Shown: piece after piece, positions 52,596 to 59,637 of the stretch
How positions within the stretch are numbered: position 1 is the stretch's first letter
Layout: the number at the start of each line of letters is the position of its first letter
Virus record (IMG/VR): IMGVR_UViG_3300047380_000774
Coordinates: 1 to 63,883 of that record
Strand: one strand, 5' to 3'
From: a virus
Length of the DNA stretch: 63,883 bases
Position numbers and translations under genes: made by a program
Notes under the pieces: model-generated
Databases searched by the model: none
The model's input: only the letters and a program-made list of their open reading frames with translations
Told to the model about the DNA's origin: nothing

Positions 52596-53867
52596 ATGGG
52601 GTTACCTAAGAAATATAAAAACGATATAAACGTATATTCTAATAAGGAATTATTAGAAAGAAGGCGTGAACTTCTTGAAGAGATTACAAATCAAGACACT
52701 AACCTTCCTGAGTCTATTTTACACGAAGACTTAGATTTTGGTATGTTGGAGTTTGTTAAGAACAATTTATTATTTCAAACGGGTGACGGTAATACTATTA
52801 ATTTTATTGAAAGAATTTTAACAATACAAAGATGGGCAGAGATGTCGAACACATTTCCTTTTACAGACGAAGATGGTAATATCGAGTTACCTTTTGTTGT
52901 TGTAATTAGAAAACCAGAAGTTCCTTTTGGAACCAACCCATCACTACAATATACAATACCTGATAGACAATCGTTTTTTTATAGGAGAATACCAACATGG
53001 AATGGAAACAGAATCGGTGCTGATATCTATAAGATACCACAACCAATACCTGTTGATATGTCTTTTGACATTGTTGTTGTTTGTAATAGAATGAGAGAAC
53101 TTAACAGGTTTAATAAAAAAATAATGCAGAAGTTCTCATCGAGACAATCCTATACTAATGTTAAGGGACATTACATTCCTTTAGTGTTAGAGGGTATTTC
53201 TGACCAATCACAAATTGATTCATTAGAGGGTAGAAGATACTACCAACAATCATATACAATACAATTACAGGGATTTTTAATTGATGACGAAGAGTTTGAG
53301 GTAACACCAGCTATTGATAGAACACTTATAATGACGGAACTAATTGCGGATGTTAAAGGACCTTCTTCGGGTGTTATGACAAAAGTAATTAAAAATAATG
53401 TTGAAGTTACTACAGAAAAGTTTTTAAGTGATGGTGTCACAACGACATATAAAACACAAAAGAAAATAAACAATCTGTTCTATGTGGAATTAAATGGTTT
53501 AGTGTTGGTTAAAGATGTTGATTATTTACACAACGGCAATAGTTCTAATATTATATTTACTACCCCACCACCATTAGACAGTGTGTTGAGGATTGTTTAT
53601 ACCTTTGATAATACTATGAGTTCTATGGAGGGGAGTGTTTTAAATCTTAAAAAAGAGACAATTGAATTTGTTGATGGACAGATGACATACCCATTAGAAT
53701 TTCCAATATACGATATGATACTATTAGATGTTGGTGGTTTATTACAAATTGAATCTGACTATTATACGTTTAGTAAAGGTCAGTTTAGTATCACGGTCAA
53801 TGAACTTCCACCTGTGACAACACCTACAACCAAAATGAGTTTGGTTTATCTAACTTCGGAGTTATAA
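52596..53867 (+). CDS. tail-neck structural protein (423 aa)
   Basis: The ATG at 52596 is chosen: it follows the previous stop by 1 nt and has an AAAGGAG 6 nt upstream; a longer frame to 52569 overlaps the previous gene. Segments PVDMSFDIVVVCNRMRELNRFNKKIMQKFSSR, GHYIPLVLEGISDQ and YQQSYTIQLQGFLIDD are seen in neck or tail-completion proteins of T4-like phages. The C-terminal part has Ig-like repeats (VELNGLVLVKDVDYLH). No catalytic residues. It is in one unit with the gene before it and upstream of the sheath gene. Confidence 0.5.
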   Translation: MGLPKKYKNDINVYSNKELLERRRELLEEITNQDTNLPESILHEDLDFGMLEFVKNNLLFQTGDGNTINFIERILTIQRWAEMSNTFPFTDEDGNIELPFVVVIRKPEVPFGTNPSLQYTIPDRQSFFYRRIPTWNGNRIGADIYKIPQPIPVDMSFDIVVVCNRMRELNRFNKKIMQKFSSRQSYTNVKGHYIPLVLEGISDQSQIDSLEGRRYYQQSYTIQLQGFLIDDEEFEVTPAIDRTLIMTELIADVKGPSSGVMTKVIKNNVEVTTEKFLSDGVTTTYKTQKKINNLFYVELNGLVLVKDVDYLHNGNSSNIIFTTPPPLDSVLRIVYTFDNTMSSMEGSVLNLKKETIEFVDGQMTYPLEFPIYDMILLDVGGLLQIESDYYTFSKGQFSITVNELPPVTTPTTKMSLVYLTSEL

Positions 53868-53878
53868 TAATTACGACA

Positions 53879-54040
53879 TTATATTTCGTCTCCGTAGATA
53901 TCTCTTTTCACTTTACAATTGTCCTCAATTAGTTTTTCTACGAAGTTAAACATCTTAAGACCTCCTTTATTACAGTGGTCTTTTAGTAGTTTATGGTGGT
54001 ATTCCGAGATTTTTAAGTTTTTAACCCTTTTGTCGTTCAT
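53879..54040 (-). CDS. small ribbon-helix-helix-like protein (53 aa)
   Basis: Read directly from the complement (ATG at 54040, TAA at 53879-53881). RVKNLKISEYHHKLLKDHCNKGGLKMFNFVEKLIEDNC has one strand, helix, turn, helix as in small Arc/MetJ-type DNA-binding proteins of phages. Upstream are three half sites GTATGA/TCATAC (54049-54077), which could be its operator. It lies antisense between two tail genes. A minus-strand late-type element (54082-54090) is 41 nt upstream. Confidence 0.6.
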   Translation of the reverse strand: MNDKRVKNLKISEYHHKLLKDHCNKGGLKMFNFVEKLIEDNCKVKRDIYGDEI

Positions 54041-54048
54041 TATCTGTA

Positions 54049-54077
54049 GTATGAAAAAAGTATGAATATAATCATAC
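54049..54077. promoter_or_regulatory. operator candidate: three GTATGA half sites
   Basis: GTATGA at 54049-54054 and 54060-54065 (direct), TCATAC at 54072-54077 (inverted). The 7-bp perfect inverted repeat AGTATGA / TCATACT spans 54059-54078. It lies just upstream of the small RHH-like gene. Confidence 0.45.
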
Positions 54078-54081
54078 TCTT

Positions 54082-54090
54082 AATAAATAT
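54082..54090 (-). promoter_or_regulatory. late-type promoter element ATATTTATT
   Basis: Minus strand; upstream of the RHH-like gene (41 nt) and of the operator candidate. Confidence 0.4.
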
Positions 54091-54125
54091 TCGGTTTAAT
54101 AAAAAGTCTTTTATAAAAATACTGA

Positions 54126-54134
54126 ATATTTATA
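54126..54134 (+). promoter_or_regulatory. late-type promoter element ATATTTATA (sheath)
   Basis: 41 nt before the sheath ATG at 54176; the leader after it is A-rich. Confidence 0.6.
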
Positions 54135-54175
54135 GTAGTAAAGAAATAAATTACAATTAAAAAAATATTCAAATA

Positions 54176-56983
54176 ATGGCAAATTCTAACAGAGTTTTCG
54201 TCTCACCAGGAGTATTCACATCAGAAAAAGACTTGAGTTTTGTTTCTCAAAGCGTTGGTGTATCTACTTTAGGTTTAGTAGGTGAAACAAAAAAAGGTCC
54301 CGCATTTGAACCAGTATTGGTTTCGGGTTATAATGGATTCAGAACAATGTTCGGTGGTTCTTCACCTGAAAAGATGGGTGAAACATTAAAATACCCACTT
54401 CCGTATTATGCAAAATCATACCTATCTCAATCATCACAATTATTTGTGACAAGAGTATTGGGTTATTCAGGTTATGATGCAGGTTCGGCACATTCGATAA
54501 AAACTATCGCTGGTGTTAATACAACAACAATAGGACAATCAAATTCACTTAAAGCGGATTTTGTTATTGAACTTAATAGTGGTTCTTTAGATATCGCTGG
54601 TTTAGGTCAATTAGAAACAGATTATCTTAATACTGAATTTGAATCAAATGCAGGTGTTACTACAAGTTTCTTAGATTTCGTAAACTTAAACCTATCAGAA
54701 GATAAGGTAATGGTTATGGGTCCATATTATAATACATTCGATTGGAACGCTATTGGTGTTGATGATACGGATAAAGTTGTTTATCCAATGTCAGACTCTA
54801 AATGGGCAGACCAAATAGAATTTACAGGAACAAATGAAAGCGGATTAGCGTTTTACGCAAGTAAATTCGACGACGCGGGGGTTATTAAAGTACAGATTGT
54901 GGTTATGGAATTAGATGTCGTAAGATTTTCAGAGTTTCATAATAAGACAATTGCTATATTACGTTCAAGAGCGGAATATACAGGTGACGATTTAAACTTC
55001 AAATTAAACAGTAATATTACGATTACTAGTGATGTGGTAAACGACAATGCTTTAGCTGACTTTGATTTATCATTCACATCAGCGGCAGGAGTACACAGTT
55101 TTACGTGTAACTTATCACCATCATCTAAGAAATTTATAACTAAAGTGATTGGTGAATCAGCGTTTGATAAAAACCCTGATGATTATCCTGTTTATGTTGA
55201 TAAGGTTTATGACAATTATTTAAATTGGTTAATCGCAACAGGAAAAATTAAAGGATTATATACAGGAACTTTAGATAGTGTAAATGAGGGTGGAGACTTT
55301 AAGTCGAAATATACATCATCATATACTCCATATGTTGTTTCTGAAGTAAGAGGTGGTTTTGTGTCTAACTTATTTAGATTCGCAACGATTTCAGACGGAG
55401 ACGCATCAGCAAGAGAGGTTAAGATTTCTTTTGTAAACATTTCAATTGAAAAACAAGAGTTCGATATCATTGTTAGAGATTTCTTCGATACGGATGCAAG
55501 TCCAATCGTTTTAGAAAAATTCTCAAGATGTTCTATGAATCCAGACGTACCAGGTTACGTAGCGAGAAAAGTAGGTACATCTGATGGTGAGTACGAATTA
55601 AAATCAAGTTATATTATATTAGAATTATCTGATGACGCACCGATAGACGCGGTACCATCAGGATTTAGAGGTTACGAGGTTAAAGATTATAACTTCGCTT
55701 CATCTTCTAACGCAAGTATTAACTATAAAAACGAATACTACACTGCAGGACAGGTTATCGGTATAGATAATGATGGTAATGATATTGTGGTAAATTCAGA
55801 TAAAGTAAGAAAAACATATTTAGGTGTTTCTAACACAGTTGGTTTTGACCCGTCATTCTTTGAATTTTCAGGTGATTATCAAGGTGTTGAATTACTTAAA
55901 GGTTTCCACCTTTCATCACAAGCTAACGGAGTTGAGTTTGTTAAAACTAATGAAAACTTTGAGTTATCAGAAGGAAACTTTGAAAAGTTAGTTGGTTGTA
56001 AATTCACAATAGCACCTGTGGGTGGTTTTGACGGATTTGATATCTTTAGAAAAGAAAGAACTAACGGTGACCAATATATAAAAGGTAAATCACCATATGC
56101 GAACGCAGGGTTTGACCCTTACGTTGGTAACTCTGATTACTATGCGTTCTTAGACGGTATTAGAACATACGCTAACCCTGAAGCAGTAGATATTAACTTA
56201 TTCTCAACACCAGGTCTTAACTTCTTTGACAATTCATCTTTAGTTGGTGAAGCAATCGACATGATTGAAGAAGAAAGAGCTGATTCATTATACGTAATTG
56301 ATTCACCAAACAGGTCATCAGTAGATGAGATTGTAGGTGACATTGAAGACATAGGTTTTGATTCTAACTACTCAGCAACATATTGGCCTTGGATTCAGGT
56401 GAGAGACACTGAAAATTCAGTTCAGGTATACGTGGCACCAACAGGTGAGGTATTAAAGAACATCGCGTTAACAGACAACGTGGCATATCCATGGTTCGCA
56501 TCAGCGGGTTACACAAGAGGTTTAGTAAATGCAATCAAAGCGAAAAAGAAATTAACATTAGATGAAAGAGATGAATTATATGTTAATAGAATTAACCCAA
56601 TAGCAACATTCTCAGACGTAGGTACGATTATCTTCGGTAACAAAACATTACAAGTTAGAGAATCGGCATTAGACAGAATCAACGTAAGAAGATTATTACT
56701 ACAAGCAAGAAAACTTATTTCAAACGTGGCGGTAAGATTATTATTCGAACAGAATGATGAAGTTGTAAGAAACGAATTCTTAAGTTTAGTTAATCCAATT
56801 TTAGAAAACATAAAAAGAGAAAGAGGTTTAACAGAATTTAAAGTTGTATTGTCATCTTCACCAGAAGATATGGATAGAAATCAGTTATCGGGTAAGATAT
56901 ACATTAAACCAACAAGAGCTCTTGAATTCATTGATATTGAATTCTTAGTAACACCAACAGGAGCATCTTTTGAAAATATTTAA
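54176..56983 (+). CDS. contractile tail sheath protein (T4 gp18-like)
   Basis: 935 aa, larger than T4 gp18 (659). The N-terminus RVFVSPGVFTSEKDLSFVSQSVGVSTLGLVGETKKGP is the typical sheath start with the interlocking strand. The conserved C-terminal core includes SPNRSSVDEIVGDIED, WPWIQVRD, GYTRGLVNA, LTLDERDELYVNRINPIATF, GTIIFGNKTLQ and INVRRLLLQARKLI. The extra ~270 residues are inserted in the middle (about 130-480), probably as surface domains. It contracts on host binding. The leader is A-rich; a terminator follows 10 nt after the stop. Confidence 0.97.
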   Translation: MANSNRVFVSPGVFTSEKDLSFVSQSVGVSTLGLVGETKKGPAFEPVLVSGYNGFRTMFGGSSPEKMGETLKYPLPYYAKSYLSQSSQLFVTRVLGYSGYDAGSAHSIKTIAGVNTTTIGQSNSLKADFVIELNSGSLDIAGLGQLETDYLNTEFESNAGVTTSFLDFVNLNLSEDKVMVMGPYYNTFDWNAIGVDDTDKVVYPMSDSKWADQIEFTGTNESGLAFYASKFDDAGVIKVQIVVMELDVVRFSEFHNKTIAILRSRAEYTGDDLNFKLNSNITITSDVVNDNALADFDLSFTSAAGVHSFTCNLSPSSKKFITKVIGESAFDKNPDDYPVYVDKVYDNYLNWLIATGKIKGLYTGTLDSVNEGGDFKSKYTSSYTPYVVSEVRGGFVSNLFRFATISDGDASAREVKISFVNISIEKQEFDIIVRDFFDTDASPIVLEKFSRCSMNPDVPGYVARKVGTSDGEYELKSSYIILELSDDAPIDAVPSGFRGYEVKDYNFASSSNASINYKNEYYTAGQVIGIDNDGNDIVVNSDKVRKTYLGVSNTVGFDPSFFEFSGDYQGVELLKGFHLSSQANGVEFVKTNENFELSEGNFEKLVGCKFTIAPVGGFDGFDIFRKERTNGDQYIKGKSPYANAGFDPYVGNSDYYAFLDGIRTYANPEAVDINLFSTPGLNFFDNSSLVGEAIDMIEEERADSLYVIDSPNRSSVDEIVGDIEDIGFDSNYSATYWPWIQVRDTENSVQVYVAPTGEVLKNIALTDNVAYPWFASAGYTRGLVNAIKAKKKLTLDERDELYVNRINPIATFSDVGTIIFGNKTLQVRESALDRINVRRLLLQARKLISNVAVRLLFEQNDEVVRNEFLSLVNPILENIKRERGLTEFKVVLSSSPEDMDRNQLSGKIYIKPTRALEFIDIEFLVTPTGASFENI

Positions 56984-56993
56984 AAAATTATAG

Positions 56994-57015
56994 AGGGGAG
57001 GGTTTCCTCCCCTTT
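56994..57015 (+). terminator. intrinsic terminator after the sheath gene
   Basis: Stem AGGGGAGG (56994-57001), loop GTTT, CCTCCCCT (57006-57013) with a short T tract, so possibly leaky. Confidence 0.7.
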
Positions 57016-57028
57016 GTATGTATAATAT

Positions 57029-57880
57029 ATGAAACAAACATTAATAGAATCAGAAATTAAAAGACTTATGGAAATCATGAGTGTTGAGGTGTCTGAAGGT
57101 TTTAACGAAGAGGGTTTACCTGATTTTAAGTATTACGCATTTGATTGGGATGATAACCTAATGTATATGCCAACTGAAATTATGGTGAAAAGTTTTGGAG
57201 ACCAAGAAATAGGTATGGGTACTGCAGATTTTGCTGAGTACAGAGGACAGATAGGAAAAGAAGATTTTGACTATAAAGGTCATACTATAGTTGGTTTTGC
57301 TGAAAATCCTTTTAGAAATTTCGGTGTAGATGGAAATGACCAATTTGTTAAAGACGCTATGATTGCTAAAACAGGTCCTTCATGGAATGACTTTATAGAA
57401 TGTATTAACGGAGGTTCAATATTTTCTATTATCACGGCAAGAGGACATAACCCTGAGACATTAAGAGAGGGTGTGGAAGCTATTGTTAAAGACGGTAAGG
57501 GTGGTTTATCATTCGAATCGTGTGTGGAGTCACTTAAGAAATATAAAGGTGTTATAGACGGGGATGGTGAAGAATTATTCCAAGAATATTTAGACCTATG
57601 TAGATTTCATCCTGTTTCACACGGAGCGGGTAGTGCTGCTAACCCTGAAGAAGAAAAAATTAAGGCATTAGAATTATTTATTAAACACGTTAATTCTTTA
57701 TCTGAAGAATTGGCGGTTACGATGGAGTTAGAAAATGACATCAAAAATAATTTTGTCCCGATGATTGGGTTTTCTGATGATGATAAAGCTAATGTCGACA
57801 ATGTAAAAAAATACTTAGACGACAAAGGAGAAGAAAATGTCAACGTGTATTACACTAAGACTGATAAAACAAAGATGTAG
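57029..57880 (+). CDS. HAD-superfamily phosphatase-like protein
   Basis: 283 aa. Motif I is YYAFDWDDNLMYMPT (Asp39 nucleophile, Asp41), motif II SIITARGH (Thr136), and the C-terminal GFSDDDKANV with tandem Asp fits motif IV. A Lys for motif III lies between. Cap insertion of ~80 residues after motif I. Possible substrates are nucleotides or phospho-sugars; target unknown. It starts 13 nt after the sheath terminator, so part of its expression may be read-through. Unlike the HAD-like protein at 34749, the catalytic Asp residues are intact. Confidence 0.7.
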   Translation: MKQTLIESEIKRLMEIMSVEVSEGFNEEGLPDFKYYAFDWDDNLMYMPTEIMVKSFGDQEIGMGTADFAEYRGQIGKEDFDYKGHTIVGFAENPFRNFGVDGNDQFVKDAMIAKTGPSWNDFIECINGGSIFSIITARGHNPETLREGVEAIVKDGKGGLSFESCVESLKKYKGVIDGDGEELFQEYLDLCRFHPVSHGAGSAANPEEEKIKALELFIKHVNSLSEELAVTMELENDIKNNFVPMIGFSDDDKANVDNVKKYLDDKGEENVNVYYTKTDKTKM

Positions 57881-57883
57881 ATA

Positions 57884-57982
57884 CTAGAACTAGTATACTA
57901 GTAATATTTAAGTTATTATATTTTATATATTTTATTTCTTAAGTGTTTTTAAGTGAGTTATACTGGAACTAGTTTAAACAAA
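57884..57982. repeat. short repeated element around CTAGAACTAGTA in a gene-free gap
   Basis: CTAGAACTAGTA occurs at 57884-57895, a related CTGGAACTAGT at about 57963-57973, and an identical 12-mer at 696-707 near the other end of the window. All lie in gaps without genes. The gap 57881-58070 otherwise holds only the tube promoter. Confidence 0.4.
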
Positions 57983-58028
57983 ATAATTAAAAGTGTCAAC
58001 TAATATCGAAAGATTTTTAAATTACTTG

Positions 58029-58037
58029 ATATTTATA
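58029..58037 (+). promoter_or_regulatory. late-type promoter element ATATTTATA (tube)
   Basis: 33 nt before the ATG at 58071, with an A-rich leader following. Confidence 0.6.
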
Positions 58038-58070
58038 GATAAATAAGAAACAAATTAAAAAAAATACAAA

Positions 58071-58559
58071 ATGGCTGATTTATTAATGAAAATGCCTGTT
58101 CCTTACGAACCAAAGAAAAAGAATAGGTTTATTTTAAGATTCCCTTCAAGTTTAGGGATAAATGAGTGGTATGTAAGTACAACATCTAGACCTTCAGCGA
58201 ACATAGGTTCAGTTGAAATACCATTCCTAAACACCTCAACATTCGTTGCAGGTAGGTTTAATTGGAACACTATTAATGTAACGTTTAAAGACCCGATTGG
58301 TCCTTCAGCGGCACAAGCATTAATGGAATGGTTTAGATTACACGCAGAATCTGTTACAGGTAGAATGGGTTATGCTGCGGGTTATAAGAAAGATATTGAA
58401 TTAGATATGTTAGACCCAACAGGTGTTGTGGTAGAAAAATGGATTATACAAGGAGCCTTTTTAACTGACTTAAACTTTAATGACTTATCTTACTCTGATG
58501 AAGGTTTAGCTGACATCTCAGTAACGTTAAGACCAGATAGATGTATATTAGTATACTAA
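58071..58559 (+). CDS. tail tube protein (T4 gp19-like)
   Basis: 162 aa, against 163 for T4 gp19. The beta-barrel fold can be followed: KKNRFILRFPS, WYVSTTSRPSANIGSVEIPFLNTSTFVAGRFNWNTINVTFKDPIGPSAAQALMEWF and the end WIIQGAFLTDLNFNDLSYSDEGLADISVTLRPDRC. Hexameric rings stack into the inner tube of the contractile tail. The leader (A-rich, no SD) and own promoter fit a highly expressed gene. A terminator follows 28 nt after the stop. Confidence 0.96.
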   Translation: MADLLMKMPVPYEPKKKNRFILRFPSSLGINEWYVSTTSRPSANIGSVEIPFLNTSTFVAGRFNWNTINVTFKDPIGPSAAQALMEWFRLHAESVTGRMGYAAGYKKDIELDMLDPTGVVVEKWIIQGAFLTDLNFNDLSYSDEGLADISVTLRPDRCILVY

Positions 58560-58587
58560 AACTATAACGGCCATATAAAATTAAAGA

Positions 58588-58612
58588 AACTCACTTCATG
58601 TGGGTTTTTTTA
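58588..58612 (+). terminator. intrinsic terminator after the tube gene
   Basis: Stem AACTCAC (58588-58594), loop TTCAT, GTGGGTT (58600-58606, one G-T pair), T tract. Confidence 0.85.
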
Positions 58613-58662
58613 TGCTTTACAATGTGGTTATATGGTGTATTATTAAAACAAAAGTGTTTAAT

Positions 58663-59412
58663 ATGGACGAACAAAATTATAAAATGGAAGTAGCCTTCGA
58701 TGTAATACCGTTACCGACTAACGGGGTATTCTACAAAAATAAGAAAGACACACTTAAAGTTTCTTTTCTTACTGCATCGGATGAAAACATTTTAACATCA
58801 CAAAACTTAATCCAACAAGGTTTGGTTATTGATGAGTTACTTAAGGTTAAAATCTTAGATGACGATATTACCGTGGATGAATTACACGATTCAGACAAAG
58901 AAGCCGTTTTATTGTTTTTAAGAAATACCGCATATGGTTCTATGATTAAACTATCTGTAATTGACCCTGATACCGGTTCTTCGGTTGAGGTTGATTATGA
59001 CCTACAAAACATTAAGTATAAAAAATTTACTCTAACATCTGATAGTGAAGGGTTATTTGATTATACACTACCAACATCTAAAAAAGTCGTTAAATTTAAG
59101 TTCTTATCACCAAATGATGAGAGAGAATTAGAAAAAATTAGTGAGGTTTATAAAGATATGTTAATAAAACCAACAGTCACTAAAAGGTTAGAAAAGATGA
59201 TTATTTCAGTTGATGGTGAAAAAGACCCAATGAAAATATCACACTTCATTAGTACAATACCTATTAGAGATTCTCAGAGTTTTAGGAAGTATGTCACTGA
59301 CAACACACCAGGTTTAGACAAAGGGGTAGAGATAACTTTACCTTCGGAAAAAAAAATACAAACATTCTTTAACCTTGACACAGAATTTTTTCGTCCATTC
59401 TACGGACTATAA
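58663..59412 (+). CDS. baseplate hub assembly protein (T4 gp26-like)
   Basis: 249 aa from the ATG at 58663. A longer frame opens at 58600 within the terminator hairpin, which is unlikely to be coding. The N-terminus DVIPLPTNGVFYKNKKDTLKVSFLTASDENILTSQNLIQQG matches the 'LPSxGxxY ... DE.IL' start of gp26-like hub proteins; Val/Leu-rich beta segments and a C-terminal FFNLDTEFFRPFYGL follow. It resembles tail-assembly chaperones in position, just before the tape-measure candidate. It overlaps the next frame by 38 nt. Confidence 0.6.
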   Translation: MDEQNYKMEVAFDVIPLPTNGVFYKNKKDTLKVSFLTASDENILTSQNLIQQGLVIDELLKVKILDDDITVDELHDSDKEAVLLFLRNTAYGSMIKLSVIDPDTGSSVEVDYDLQNIKYKKFTLTSDSEGLFDYTLPTSKKVVKFKFLSPNDERELEKISEVYKDMLIKPTVTKRLEKMIISVDGEKDPMKISHFISTIPIRDSQSFRKYVTDNTPGLDKGVEITLPSEKKIQTFFNLDTEFFRPFYGL

Positions 59413-59578
59413 AACATCTGTTTTAGAAGAAATCTATTATTTAGGGAAACATCTGAATTTCACGTATAGTGATGTTATGATTATGCCTGTCTACGAAAGA
59501 AAGTTTTTTGTTAATATGTTAGTTGAGGAATTTGAAAAAAAGAAACAAGACTACGAGAACGAAAAGGCTAAAAGGTAA
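59375..59578 (+). CDS. small gp51-like protein or frameshift extension of the gp26-like gene
   Basis: 67 codons in the +1 frame relative to the upstream gene. The conserved-looking part EEIYYLGKHLNFTYSDVMIMPVYERKFFVNMLVEEFEKK resembles the small hub-assembly protein encoded after gp26 in T4-like phages. There is no usable ATG: the first Met is residue 35, inside the conserved region. Translation must start at TTG 59375 or arise by a +1 frameshift in the overlap, which contains A9 (59348-59356) and T6 (59386-59391) runs. Either way it is co-expressed with the upstream gene. Confidence 0.6.
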   Translation: MTQNFFVHSTDYKTSVLEEIYYLGKHLNFTYSDVMIMPVYERKFFVNMLVEEFEKKKQDYENEKAKR

Positions 59579-59611
59579 TCTACATTATATCCACAAAAAA
59601 ATGGTTGACAG

Positions 59612-59620
59612 GTATTTATA
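59612..59620 (+). promoter_or_regulatory. late-type promoter element GTATTTATA
   Basis: 17 nt before the ATG at 59638. Confidence 0.55.
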
Positions 59621-59637
59621 GTTATACTTAATATCAA

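Noticed and set aside
57881-58070. tRNA or structured RNA gene in the gap before the tube gene
   Set aside because: No cloverleaf or conserved loop could be drawn; only short palindromes (ACTAGTATACTAGT) and the promoter element are present.
58600-58662. 21-residue N-terminal extension of the gp26-like protein
   Set aside because: The frame opens within the right arm of the tube terminator; the conserved start LPTNGVFY lies after the ATG at 58663.
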